The notes beneath the pieces are model-generated. The model searched no databases. It was not told the origin of the DNA and saw nothing but the letters and a program-made list of their open reading frames with translations. DNA of 64,000 bases, from assembly GCF_009687865.1 (NCBI RefSeq), contig NZ_BLAE01000021.1:62001-126000 (forward strand). The letters run 5' to 3'. This document shows, in pieces, positions 52,998 to 62,081 of the stretch (position 1 is the stretch's first letter; every line of letters starts with the position of its first letter). Position numbers and translations under genes: made by a program. The stretch is from Acrocarpospora macrocephala. Its GTDB lineage: Bacteria > Actinomycetota > Actinomycetes > Streptosporangiales > Streptosporangiaceae.

Positions 52998-54419
52998 GTG
53001 ACGGAAATCGAGCCGCACGACGCGCGGGCCCTCGCCGAGAGCCTGCGCCAGGTGTACGACGCGGTCGCCCAGCGCATCACCGAGGACAACGCCAGCTCTC
53101 CGCTGGTGACCAAGGTGACCGAGCACCTGGGCTGCCCACTGAGCGACGTGGTCGTGGTCGAGGAGAAGTACCGCCTCTACGAGCACGTCGCCCTGCAGAC
53201 CGGCGCCGACCGCTACCTGCGCGCGCACACGCCGGACGCGCGCTGGTTCGGGGTCGTCGGCGGCGAGCGGCGCTGGGAGAGCATGATCAACATGCTGCTC
53301 GGCGCCATGCGGGACGGCAGCCGCCTGCTCGGCCTGCCCGACTACGGCACCGCGCCGGTGGACCATGACGCGACCATCGAGGTCCTCCAGCTCGGCCTGG
53401 TCGCCACGCACGCCCCCGACGGCACGCCGGTGATCCTCGGCATCAGCGACCGCGAGGACTACAGCAAGTTCTGCCTGATGACGGTGATCGCGGCCGACCG
53501 GGCGGCAGCGGGAGCCGTACGGGACGAGGTGGACCGGCTCAAGCGCGAGCACGACCCGTTCCGGGGAAAGGTGCTCAGCTTCGGCTTCAGCGAGCACCGC
53601 GAGAACGAGCTGCTGACCTTCCTGCCGCGCCCCGAGCTCACCCAGGACGAGGTGGTCCTGCCCAGCGGGCGCCTGGAGGCGATCGAGGAGCACGTCGTCG
53701 GCATCGCCCGGCAGGCCGGGCAGCTACTGGAGGCAGGCCAGCATCTGCGGCGCGGCCTGCTCCTGTACGGCCCGCCCGGCACCGGCAAGACCCACACCAC
53801 GCGCTACCTGATCGGCGCGCTGAAGGACCACACCGCGATCCTGATGACCGGCCCGGCCATGCGGTACGTCGACTACGCCGTGGCCCTCGCCCGCAAGCTC
53901 GCGCCGTCGGTCATGGTGATCGAGGATGTGGACCTGATCGCCGAGGACCGCAGCCACCACGAGACGTCGCCACTGCTGTTCTCGCTGCTCGACGCCATGG
54001 ACGGGATCGCCGGCGACGTCGACGTCACGTTCGTGCTCACCACCAACCGGGTGGAGTCGCTCGAGAAGGCCCTCGTGCAGCGGCCCGGCCGGGTGGACCT
54101 GGCGGTCGAGGTGCCCAAGCCAGACGCCGACGCCCGGGAGCGGCTGATCCGCCTGTACGCCCGCGGCCGCGCGATCGAGGCCGACGTCACGAAGGTCGTC
54201 GCGGCCACCGACGGCGTGACGGCGTCGTTCGTCAAGGAGCTGCTGCGCCGGGTGGTCCTGATCGCGCTGCGCGCGGAGGAACGGGCCTTGACCGACGACC
54301 ACTTCGACACCGCCCTGCAGGCCATGTCGGGCGACGCCCAGGCCCTCACCCGGGCCCTCCTCGGCGGCACCCCCGCCGGTCAGGAGCGCACCCCGACGCG
54401 TCTGAATCCTCCCTGCTGA
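52998..54419 (+). CDS. AAA-family ATPase (FtsH/CDC48-like module)
   Basis: A 473-residue protein with an N-terminal region of ~230 residues of unknown fold. It is followed by an AAA module: Walker A LLLYGPPGTGKTHTTRYL, Walker B SVMVIEDVDLIAED, sensor/arginine-finger region VLTTNRVESLEKALVQRPGR, and a helical lid. No protease or helicase domain is attached, so it may be a chaperone-type unfoldase. The GTG at 52998 has only a weak upstream GGAG, so the start is provisional. Two hairpins follow it. Confidence 0.85.
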   Translation: MTEIEPHDARALAESLRQVYDAVAQRITEDNASSPLVTKVTEHLGCPLSDVVVVEEKYRLYEHVALQTGADRYLRAHTPDARWFGVVGGERRWESMINMLLGAMRDGSRLLGLPDYGTAPVDHDATIEVLQLGLVATHAPDGTPVILGISDREDYSKFCLMTVIAADRAAAGAVRDEVDRLKREHDPFRGKVLSFGFSEHRENELLTFLPRPELTQDEVVLPSGRLEAIEEHVVGIARQAGQLLEAGQHLRRGLLLYGPPGTGKTHTTRYLIGALKDHTAILMTGPAMRYVDYAVALARKLAPSVMVIEDVDLIAEDRSHHETSPLLFSLLDAMDGIAGDVDVTFVLTTNRVESLEKALVQRPGRVDLAVEVPKPDADARERLIRLYARGRAIEADVTKVVAATDGVTASFVKELLRRVVLIALRAEERALTDDHFDTALQAMSGDAQALTRALLGGTPAGQERTPTRLNPPC

Positions 54420-54441
54420 TCCAGCGGTAGGGGGATGCGCC

Positions 54442-54478
54442 GACGTCTCGGACGCTGGCCCTTCACGTCCGAGACGTC
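54442..54478. terminator. 13-bp perfect hairpin after the AAA ATPase gene
   Basis: GACGTCTCGGACG and CGTCCGAGACGTC pair perfectly around an 11-base loop. A second hairpin, GCCTGGCG with CGCCAGGC (54502-54509 and 54521-54528), follows. Both lie in the gap to the convergent zinc-ribbon gene. Confidence 0.75.
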
Positions 54479-54566
54479 TCATCTCCCTGAGCTTGTGATG
54501 TGCCTGGCGCCGAGCACGGACGCCAGGCGAGACAACGCATCGCGCTCTTCATTCACGGAGCCGCGA

Positions 54567-54875
54567 TCAATCCGAATAGGTGGTGGGAGGAATGGTTTCG
54601 TACTCCGGTGCCTCTCCGCTGGAGAGGGCTCTCTTCTCCTCCGTGGTAACGCTTTCACCCCAGTCGGGCACGCTCACGCGGGAGAAGAAGATTCCCTTCC
54701 TGCAGTTGTCGCACCAGAATTCCGCCCAGCCGACCGACCGATCCGTCCTATGGACATTGAACAGCAGTCGAAGGCCCGGCCGACCACAGCTGGGACAGGG
54801 CCGGGTCCTCAAGGATCGAGGATCATTGAACACCCGGCCGTACTCCCGGAGCCATTTCTCGTAGATTTCACTCAT
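54567..54875 (-). CDS. Small zinc-ribbon-like protein
   Basis: 102 residues with two cysteine pairs, RPCPSCGRPGL (near residue 27) and FWCDNCRKGI (near 55), spaced as a zinc ribbon. A charged C-terminal tail follows (SVPDWGESVTTEEKRALSSG). It lies 29 bp downstream of a truncated Rhs/YD gene on the same strand, the position where polymorphic-toxin immunity genes sit. That role is inference and the protein is not one I recognise. Confidence 0.65.
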   Translation of the reverse strand: MSEIYEKWLREYGRVFNDPRSLRTRPCPSCGRPGLRLLFNVHRTDRSVGWAEFWCDNCRKGIFFSRVSVPDWGESVTTEEKRALSSGEAPEYETIPPTTYSD

Positions 54876-54904
54876 CGGCGTTCAGTAACTCATGTTCTTC
54901 GGGT

Positions 54905-55480
54905 TCAGGCTGCGCCGGTCAGCAACTCGATCTTCCACCCCAGATCCGGGATGGTCTTGTAGGTGCCGGAGGTGCGATCCTTGACGATCTGCGCGGACCT
55001 GCCGTCCACGTTCAGCACCAGCTCAGACTGGGTCAGATCGTTGGTGGAGTCACCGTCGTTGAGATCGGGAGACTCCCAGCAGACGTGGTTGCCGCCGTCG
55101 GCGGTCTCCGCGACCCAGATCTGGTTGGCTTCCTCGTCGTAGTAATAGACGTCGCAGCGACGGAAGCGTCGTTCGATGAAGCCCGCGTTCAGCTCCCAGC
55201 CGCGCCGACCACGCCGGACTGGTTCCTGCCCGTCGATGGACGAGGCGTCGTAGCTGAGGGACAGCCCGGGCCCGCTTCCGCCGGGTGATGGCGGTTCGGA
55301 GATCGGCAGGTCATAGGAGAACACGCCGCCCGAGGCCCCGGCCTGCCAAGTCCCGGACGGTTTGAGGTCGGTAGCGGCGAAACTGCCGTCCGGGCTGGTC
55401 AGACCCGCCGCCAGCAGGCACACGACGTCTGTGCCCGTCGTCGCCCTGCCGACTCTAGGCGAGCACGGTAGCTTTCTCAT
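54905..55480 (-). pseudogene. Truncated Rhs/YD-repeat protein, N-terminal fragment
   Basis: About 191 residues. The sequence SGTWQAGASGGVFSYDLPIS, then SGPGLSLSYDASSIDGQ and GWELNAGFIERRFRRCD, is the conserved N-terminal (SpvB-like) start of large actinobacterial Rhs toxins. The frame ends soon after the DLGWKIELLTGAA motif, where full-length proteins continue for over a thousand residues. The leading segment is also a poor signal peptide. I call it a remnant left after deletion. Its ATG lies inside an 18-bp inverted repeat. Confidence 0.75.
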
Positions 55481-55521
55481 CGGTGTTTCGCCCGTGAAAA
55501 GTAGGCGAAACACCGATGAGA
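55475..55521. repeat. 18-bp perfect inverted repeat
   Basis: TCTCATCGGTGTTTCGCC (55475-55492) and GGCGAAACACCGATGAGA (55504-55521) pair exactly around an 11-base loop. On the minus strand it would lie just downstream of the NlpC/P60 gene if the transposon were absent, so it is probably that gene's original terminator. It also contains the ATG of the Rhs remnant. The transposon target duplication starts 15 bases away. Confidence 0.8.
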
Positions 55522-55535
55522 CAGCGAGAATCTAC

Positions 55536-55540
55536 AACGG
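55536..55540. repeat. Left target-site duplication AACGG
   Basis: Five bases directly before the TGTAG terminus, identical to 62967-62971 on the other side of the element. Confidence 0.85.
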
Positions 55541-55730
55541 TGTAGCGTCCCGGCGTAACTGACATGTGGCAGCCCTGTGACCCGCATAGGTGCGGCTTGT
55601 CTCAGAGGGATGTCATCCCAGTTCGTCTCAACGCCATGACATATGGAGCTTGTGGACCGAAACCCCGGCCCCAGCCGCCTTGACCGATCACCACCCGTGA
55701 CCTGCGGCAGCGTTGTCGCCGCATCAGGGG
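55541..55730. other. Left transposon end
   Basis: 190 bp of non-coding DNA between the terminus and the tniQ stop. It holds TGTAGCGTCCC, then ACTGACATGTGG, GGGATGTCATCCC and CCATGACATATGG. These resemble motifs in the other end (TCTGAATGTCGT, GGATGTCGTC, GATGTCGT), so they are candidate TniA/TnsB binding sites. Confidence 0.6.
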
Positions 55731-58700
55731 CTAGGGACGCTCTTGGAGAAGACCCCTCGAGACGGCACGACGTTCGACTTCGTAGGTTGCGGCCCGGTGC
55801 CCGTCTGGGGTCAGGGTGTAGTAGGTGCGGCGGCGGCCCGGGCCGCATCCGTTCGGGGCGCGGTCGAGCCATGACTGATCGTCTTCAAGGCGGCTGGTTA
55901 ACCAGCGCGCTTGCTTCAGGCGGTTGAGGAGCGGATAGAGAGTGCCTTGGTCGAGGCCGGTCCGGGCACGGATTTGGGCTCCATAGAACTCTTCGCCCGG
56001 GTGGTCGAGAAGGTGGCGTAGGAGTGTGAGTGTGGAGGAGCCGACACGGATCCGTTCGACGGGGATGTCGTCGAACGGGACCATAGGCCCTGGTGGGCGT
56101 CGTGTGGTGAGGCTTTCTGTGGCTTGCGCCAGGACGGCAGAGCCGGGCATGGGCGGGATTGAGCTGCCGCGGAGTGCGGCGTTCATCGAAGCTTGGACAC
56201 GGTCGTTCTGCAGATCGTGGAGAAGAGCGTGGCCGCGTGTGGTCGGGCGCTGGGGCTTGGCGAAGGCGGATCGGTGGAACAGCGGCTCGCCGATGTCGTG
56301 TTCCAGTCGCTGGAGCTGTTTGACCAGGGCGTTTTGGTTGGCGTTGAGGTAGCTTGCGGCCGTTTTCTGGTTCGGGAACTGCATGGCGATCTGGAAGCGC
56401 CGCAAGCGATGCCAGCCGTGCAGGCTCCCTTCGACGGCCGCCCGGACGTCGGCCGGGATGTGCGGGGCCAGGACGGCGTTCATCTGCGGGAAACCGGCGA
56501 CGCCTTGCGGCCGTAGCGGGACGCCGAGGCGGCGCAGGGCCCGGTTGACGGTCATCTGCGTTGTCCCGAGTTCGGTGGCGATCTCGGCGGTGGAGCGGTG
56601 CCGGTCGCAGTACTGCTCGCGCAGCCAGGCTGGGTCGATGGGGAACGGGGTTGCCGCTTTGGCCAGGGTGATACCAGCCTGCTTGGCGAACCGCGCGATG
56701 GTTTTTCGGTCGAACCCGGTCTCCTCGGCGATCTCTTTCAGGCGGCGGCCGCGTTGGAGGTATTCGCGCTCGAAGAAGTCCCTGGTGAACAGCTGTGCGG
56801 CCTGTTGTTCGCGCAGCCAGGCGTTGGGGACTGCCCCCCTGCTCCACTGTCGTTGTGGCCGGTCCAGGCGTTCCAGCGCGATCCGGATGTGCTCGATATG
56901 GACGCCGAGGGCTACTGCGGCGTCGCCGAGAGGCCGGTGTTCGTCCACGACGAGGCGGCTGACCGTGTCCATGTCCAGCGTGTCGGTGTCGATGCCGGGC
57001 AGATCCACAAGGTCCTCGGCGAGTTCGGCAGGCGGCGACCAGGTCAGCGGTTCGGCGATGCCGAGATCGGCCAGAAGCGATGTTGCATGTGCCCGCAGCG
57101 CGCGGCGCAGAGCCGGGGTCAGTGAAACGGCGAAGTCGACAAAGCGGTTGCGGTCGCCGGGGTCGCGGAATGCCAGTTGGTGACGTCGGTCGGCGAGATC
57201 GGCGCCAGACAGCAATTGGTGCAGGTGCCGTTGGGCGTGCAGGTGACGCCCTTGATCGGGGCGGTCGCCCGGGTGAGCCCCGGCTGAGCAGGCCAGGGCT
57301 CGCCATTGATGCCAGCCGAGGGGCGCGGCCGGGATCTGCTCGCGGCGGCGCTGGTAGTCGATCGGCGAGCCGACCTCATCGAGGTAGTCGGCGATCCGGC
57401 AGAGCAGGGCGAGGACCTGGCTGTGGGATGATCCGGGCAGGTCGGCGAACCCCTGGAGAAGGCCGGAGATAATGTGGCTGCTGACCCGGGGGTTGAGGGG
57501 CGCGGCGACCCCGGCGAGATCGCGACGAGGATTCCCGGGAATCAGCAGGCAGGCACTGATCGCCGCGCGGAACAGCTCGGGGAGGAAGCCAGCAACAGGC
57601 AGAAGACGCCCCGACCAGTCGGGCCAGAACATTTGCGGGATCGCCCGGACCCGCCCGGTGACATCGCCGGTCGGGCGTGCGGCGGTGGCGAGGGCCGATT
57701 TCATACGCAACCGCTGCAGGGATGACAGGTCGGTGTCGGCGGCTCGCAGGAACCGGTTCGGGAACGTGGGTGCCAGGGAATTCCATCGCCGTGCCGACAT
57801 ACCCGGCGGCGGGACCCTTCTCCTGGTCTCCAGGCTCGACAAGACACTGCGTAGCGTGGCTGTGGCCCTGTCGCCATCAGGTCCGAGAATGGTTTGTGCG
57901 TGAATGAGGAGGGCCGCGGTCAACGGCGCGCCGGTGCGGGGCCGGCGCCCGGTGCCGCGGTCGGCTGTCAGCGTCTGCGGAAGTCCGCGGGCGAGGCGAT
58001 TCGCGGTGGTCTGGAGTTCACCGCGCTGATGGCGCAGCAGCCAGGAGACCACAACCGGGAGGTCGGCGAATAAGCTGCTGGCCGCGAGTCCGCCAGTTCC
58101 GGCGAGTTCGGCGATCAGTTGGTCGATCCAGTTCTGAACCTCCAGGACCGCAGATCCGGCCCGGTGCGCGGGCGCGGTCGTCAACTCCGCCCCGCAACGC
58201 CGGCGGGAGCCCTTGGGCAGATGCGTGCAGGTCGCCGGCGGAATCGGCGTGGCACCGCCAATGACCGTCCTCCTCGGCACGGCGCCGCAAGCCGGGCACC
58301 CATCATGGAGCAGCAGCAGGTGCCGGCGGCAGGCGACCGTCCAGTTCAGCCGCCAGGAAACCTGCCAGCCGTCATGGTCGGCCAGGCACCGTGGGCAAAA
58401 CCGTGATCCACCCGAGAGCAATGGAGTCACTACCGCGATCGCGTCGCCGACGGCGCTGTCCAACCGCCGCTCCTGCAAACCGGTGGCCTGCTCGACGCGG
58501 CGCCAGAGCGCCGGGTCGATTCCGTAGATCAGCCTGTTGGTGAAAGTGACGCGAGTGGGCGGGGGTAGTCCGAGGACCGGCAGCAGCGGACGCGGCGCGA
58601 TCTTGTGACGGCGGGCCAGCCTCTCGATCCACGAGTCGACGCTCTCCCCTTCGGCTATGCCGACGCGCAGCGGCAGCGTCCTGACCGCCGTCAGTGCGTG

Positions 58701-58751
58701 CTCCGTGCGAGGATGCCCGTCAGCCGGGCCCGCGGTGCGTAGCCCGGTCAC
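55731..58751 (-). CDS. tniQ: TniQ/TnsD-like target selector with extra DNA-binding domains
   Basis: 1006 residues. The N-terminal ~210 are TniQ: LPLRVGIAEGESVDSWIERL and a zinc-knuckle region with RFCPRCLADHDGWQVSW, CRRH and GCPACG. Several HTH-like segments follow: STAEIATELGTTQMTVNRAL, and a LysR-like TAASYLNANQNALVKQLQRL with EPLFHRS. The last ~115 residues resemble a PadR-type winged helix (EEFYGAQIRARTGLDQGTLY, TLTPDGHRAA). TnsD-type proteins bind the attachment site and recruit TnsC. The GTG start overlaps the tniB end by ATGA-type coupling (58748-58751). Confidence 0.85.
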   Translation of the reverse strand: MTGLRTAGPADGHPRTEHALTAVRTLPLRVGIAEGESVDSWIERLARRHKIAPRPLLPVLGLPPPTRVTFTNRLIYGIDPALWRRVEQATGLQERRLDSAVGDAIAVVTPLLSGGSRFCPRCLADHDGWQVSWRLNWTVACRRHLLLLHDGCPACGAVPRRTVIGGATPIPPATCTHLPKGSRRRCGAELTTAPAHRAGSAVLEVQNWIDQLIAELAGTGGLAASSLFADLPVVVSWLLRHQRGELQTTANRLARGLPQTLTADRGTGRRPRTGAPLTAALLIHAQTILGPDGDRATATLRSVLSSLETRRRVPPPGMSARRWNSLAPTFPNRFLRAADTDLSSLQRLRMKSALATAARPTGDVTGRVRAIPQMFWPDWSGRLLPVAGFLPELFRAAISACLLIPGNPRRDLAGVAAPLNPRVSSHIISGLLQGFADLPGSSHSQVLALLCRIADYLDEVGSPIDYQRRREQIPAAPLGWHQWRALACSAGAHPGDRPDQGRHLHAQRHLHQLLSGADLADRRHQLAFRDPGDRNRFVDFAVSLTPALRRALRAHATSLLADLGIAEPLTWSPPAELAEDLVDLPGIDTDTLDMDTVSRLVVDEHRPLGDAAVALGVHIEHIRIALERLDRPQRQWSRGAVPNAWLREQQAAQLFTRDFFEREYLQRGRRLKEIAEETGFDRKTIARFAKQAGITLAKAATPFPIDPAWLREQYCDRHRSTAEIATELGTTQMTVNRALRRLGVPLRPQGVAGFPQMNAVLAPHIPADVRAAVEGSLHGWHRLRRFQIAMQFPNQKTAASYLNANQNALVKQLQRLEHDIGEPLFHRSAFAKPQRPTTRGHALLHDLQNDRVQASMNAALRGSSIPPMPGSAVLAQATESLTTRRPPGPMVPFDDIPVERIRVGSSTLTLLRHLLDHPGEEFYGAQIRARTGLDQGTLYPLLNRLKQARWLTSRLEDDQSWLDRAPNGCGPGRRRTYYTLTPDGHRAATYEVERRAVSRGLLQERP

Positions 58752-59884
58752 GCTGTTCGCTTCTTAGGCTTGCTGGTCAGCTTTCCGGCGGCGAACGCGG
58801 TCTCGAGTTCGAGGCGGCCTTTCTCGGAGGCGGCGTCGATCTTGACCTGATCCAGGAGACTGACATCCAGGCGTTCGGTCCCGGTGCGGACGGCTCGTTG
58901 GCAGCCCCGGTTGATCAAGGTCATCAGGGAGCCGATGTGTCCCGTGCTGCGGGCGAACAGGTAGTCGGAGAGCTCATCGGCGATCATTCCTGGGAACTTG
59001 TCGGCCAGTACGACGCGTTGCTCGATCGCCAATAGGGTGTTGCGCCAGTTCGTGCGGCCTCCGTCGGTGTTGATGAGGAAGGGGTCCATGCCGAGCCGGG
59101 TGGTGCGGCGGCCGGTCTGGGCCAGGACCGCGTCCTCGTAGCTGTCGCCTTCCTCGAACAGTCCTCGCTTCTGCAGGCCAACGCCGATCATGAGCAAGGT
59201 AATGGGGAACTCGTTGGCGATGTATTTGAAGTGGTTGCTGACCTCGATGCCGTTCTTGCTCCTCCACCCCAGAAAGTGCAGGTCATCCACGATCAGCAGC
59301 TGCGCCTCGCTGGACAGGATGGTGTCCAGTGCGCGGAAGCCGAAGTCGGCGGCGGTGCCGCGGATACGGCCCGGGTGGCCGTAGAACTCCAAGATGGCGC
59401 GGTTGAAGTCCCGCATGCTGGTGTTGCTGGTCAACCCGACCCGGCAGACCGGCCATCGCTCGTCACCGGGCTCGGTGTACTCCCCCTTCTCCTCGATCTC
59501 GCGGCGATGCAGCTTCTTGGCGAAGGCCAAGACGGCGGTGGTCTTGCCGAGCCCGGGGAACGCGTCGATCGCGACCCCACCCTTGACCTTGTCGCCATCC
59601 TGGTCGTTGCTGTCGAAGATGTCCCACAGATCCTCGTGCAGCGCCGCCATCTGCGGTGTCTGGATCGGCCCCAGGTTCGCGTGATGCTTGCGGCGTCGTT
59701 TGTTGTACTCCGCGAGAGCCGGTTCACCCAGGTTGTTGAGCTGGCGGCGGGCGAGTTGCTCGGGCCGCTGCCGAGCAGGAGCCTCCACCAGGCGTTTGAA
59801 GCCTTCCTTGCGCGACAGCGTCAGATGATCCAGCTTGGACCGCAGATCATCGTCAGGCTTTTGGGGTTGGCGGCGCTCAGTCAT
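58748..59884 (-). CDS. tniB: TniB/TnsC-like transposition AAA ATPase
   Basis: About 378 residues from the ATG at 59882-59884. It has Walker A VAIDAFPGLGKTTAVLAFAK near residue 115, Walker B EAQLLIVDDLHFLGW, and an AAA-type sensor region with FPITLLMIGVGLQKRGLF. It links the target selector to the transposase. It overlaps tniA by eight bases upstream and tniQ by four downstream. Confidence 0.92.
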   Translation of the reverse strand: MTERRQPQKPDDDLRSKLDHLTLSRKEGFKRLVEAPARQRPEQLARRQLNNLGEPALAEYNKRRRKHHANLGPIQTPQMAALHEDLWDIFDSNDQDGDKVKGGVAIDAFPGLGKTTAVLAFAKKLHRREIEEKGEYTEPGDERWPVCRVGLTSNTSMRDFNRAILEFYGHPGRIRGTAADFGFRALDTILSSEAQLLIVDDLHFLGWRSKNGIEVSNHFKYIANEFPITLLMIGVGLQKRGLFEEGDSYEDAVLAQTGRRTTRLGMDPFLINTDGGRTNWRNTLLAIEQRVVLADKFPGMIADELSDYLFARSTGHIGSLMTLINRGCQRAVRTGTERLDVSLLDQVKIDAASEKGRLELETAFAAGKLTSKPKKRTA

Positions 59885-62081
59885 CGACGTCCTTGAGTGC
59901 GGTCGCGTAGAAGTCGTCCTCAAAGTCGCTCACCGGATCGCCCATACCCTCGGTGCCGTCGGAAGTCCGATCCGGCGGGGCCAGGTCGAGTTCGTCGGCG
60001 TCGTCATCGTCGCCGGCCTCCTGCGCCGGTGGCGGCTGCGACTGGTCGCCTGCCTCGGCCGGACCGCCGAGTGCCTTGCGGACCGAGGCCGGCGACGGCA
60101 CGGGGTCGGCGTCCAAGTCGGGCAGTTCGACGGCAGCTTGTTCACGTGACAGCCGCAGGGCCATCCGCCGCTCCGTCCGGCTCATCTCCAGCCCGAGATT
60201 CCAGCGTTTGAGGAGGTCCGCGAGGGCGAGCTTGTCGTCGGGGTAGGTGTACTTCGCCGCGGCGAGCCTGCGGGAGAACTCCAATGCCTCCAGGCTGAAG
60301 GGCATATCCAGCATCGGCGCGTGCTCCCAGTCCAGCGCGTGCCACTGGCGTGTGTCGGGATGCCGGAAGTAGATCTTGGTGATGTCGTCGATGTTGACGT
60401 GGAAGGGCCAGCGGCCCTTGGCCGCACCCAGGAAAGGGCTGGTCTTGCCTCGGAAGTCCTCCAGCACGTCGCCGTTGTAGCGGCAGCGGTTGATCTCCAC
60501 CCCATAGTGATGGACCGGCAGGTACTCCACTTTCAGGAACTCAAAGCCCAGGTCCGGGTTCCGCGGCACCTCCACGTAACCGGACCGGGCGACTCCGTGC
60601 TCGAACATCATCGCGGGGGACAGCTTCAGCCCCGGCATGTGCGGGTCGACCAGACTGCGGTGCGGCCTGTGGTGGTAGACCACCGCGATCCACTTGGCGA
60701 TGATCGCCTCGAGTTCGTCCAGGAACAAGAACGCCTGCCCCTCGGGGTCAAGCCCCCGGGAGTAGACATCGGGGCCCTTGTAGCCAGGCAGCCGCTCCAG
60801 CAGGCCCTGCCGCAAGGTGCGGAAGAATCGCTCGATCGGGCCCTTGTCGCGGCCGGTGCGCAACCTCGCGGGCTGGATCGAGATCCCCAACCGACGGCAG
60901 ACACTGGTCACGTGCGCCGACGCGAACACCTTGCCGTGGTCGATCACAATGGTCTCCGGAACCCGCGGCGCCACCGCAGCCGCACGGACTGGTGTCGAAG
61001 TGAAAGCGTCCACGTCCATCAGCACGCCTCTGGGAAGGCCATGCTCGGGCCAGACGGCGTGCGCCGGCCAGTTCTTGCCCACCGGGCGGGGTCGGAAGGT
61101 CTGGTAGAGGATGCCGCCAACGTCCACGGCCTTGGTCGACACCGGCGTCACCCGCAGCCCGGTGATGGCCCGGTCATACCAGTCCATAGCGACGGTGATT
61201 TCGGCCTGCACCCACCGCAGCGTGATCGGATCCAGTGCAAACACATCCGACCGGGTGGTGTCCAGCAGCACATACTCGCCGGGCCGTGTCGGCCGAAGCC
61301 GCCCGTAGGCGGTCTTCGGCCGGTCAGCGCTTTCCCGGCGCCGCTTGGAGCTGCCGTGAAACGTCGGAACCCTGTGGTCCAGCTCTTCCAGATATCGGTA
61401 AGAGCTCGCACGGCTGGGCATCTTCACCACATCCGCCCCGTAACGGGCCTGCAGCCGGGCTGCGGTCTGCTCGGCGACCAGAGCCATGGTCGGCTGGGAC
61501 TCGCTGGTGTACTCAGCCATCACCTCCAGAGCCATCTCGACCCAGCGGGGATCGGCCTGGCCCAACCGCCCGGCTCCGTGCGGTTCCATCCCTTCGGCCA
61601 GACCGGCCTGGTGGAACCGCCTGTAGTCGTGGACCCAACGCTCGACTGTCCTGGGAACGACCCCCAACTCCTTCGCCTTGGCCGCATATCGTGTGCCCAG
61701 CGGCAGATCCGGGTCATACTCGGCTCTGGGCTCACCTGGCCCTACCAGCTCCTCGCTGCCGGAGCGATAGCCGGTCAGTACCTCTTCCAGATGCGCTGCT
61801 CGCTCAGCCACCCGTGCGAGTTGTGCGGGAGTCAGTCGGCCCAGAACTGTGCCAGCGGTCTCATACGGATCATCGGGTTCCGGCCCGTCGACGTCCGGGA
61901 TCACCCTGGCCCGGTCGGAAAACAGCAGCTCCCGTTGGGACATACGCCGTCTCCCGCCGCGCATGTCCTTCACGATGACCTCGTTGCCCGCTTTCGTCGC
62001 CACCAGTTCGACGATCTCGACCGTCTCACCGTCCAGTACCAAACGGGTCCCGACCCCGAACCGCACCCCGGCCCAGCTCAT
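59877..62081 (-). CDS. tniA: TniA/TnsB-like DDE transposase
   Basis: About 734 residues. The N-terminal part has HTH segments (GVVPRTVERWVHDYRRFHQA). The rve catalytic core carries DDE: Asp in EYVLLDTTRSDVF, Asp in ETIVIDHGKVFASAHV and Glu in DKGPIERFFRTLRQG. A Mu-type C-terminal beta-barrel follows, and an acidic tail (EAGDDDDADELDL) probably contacts TniB. GGAGAG lies six bases before the ATG at 62079-62081, which overlaps the tnsA stop. Confidence 0.93.
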   Translation of the reverse strand: MSWAGVRFGVGTRLVLDGETVEIVELVATKAGNEVIVKDMRGGRRRMSQRELLFSDRARVIPDVDGPEPDDPYETAGTVLGRLTPAQLARVAERAAHLEEVLTGYRSGSEELVGPGEPRAEYDPDLPLGTRYAAKAKELGVVPRTVERWVHDYRRFHQAGLAEGMEPHGAGRLGQADPRWVEMALEVMAEYTSESQPTMALVAEQTAARLQARYGADVVKMPSRASSYRYLEELDHRVPTFHGSSKRRRESADRPKTAYGRLRPTRPGEYVLLDTTRSDVFALDPITLRWVQAEITVAMDWYDRAITGLRVTPVSTKAVDVGGILYQTFRPRPVGKNWPAHAVWPEHGLPRGVLMDVDAFTSTPVRAAAVAPRVPETIVIDHGKVFASAHVTSVCRRLGISIQPARLRTGRDKGPIERFFRTLRQGLLERLPGYKGPDVYSRGLDPEGQAFLFLDELEAIIAKWIAVVYHHRPHRSLVDPHMPGLKLSPAMMFEHGVARSGYVEVPRNPDLGFEFLKVEYLPVHHYGVEINRCRYNGDVLEDFRGKTSPFLGAAKGRWPFHVNIDDITKIYFRHPDTRQWHALDWEHAPMLDMPFSLEALEFSRRLAAAKYTYPDDKLALADLLKRWNLGLEMSRTERRMALRLSREQAAVELPDLDADPVPSPASVRKALGGPAEAGDQSQPPPAQEAGDDDDADELDLAPPDRTSDGTEGMGDPVSDFEDDFYATALKDVDD

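Noticed and set aside
55598-55640. TGTCTCAGAGGGATGTCATC as an alternative left transposon terminus, paired with ACA at 62945-62947
   Set aside because: The flanking five bases (CGGCT versus TTCAG) do not match, whereas TGTAG/CTACA is flanked by AACGG on both sides.
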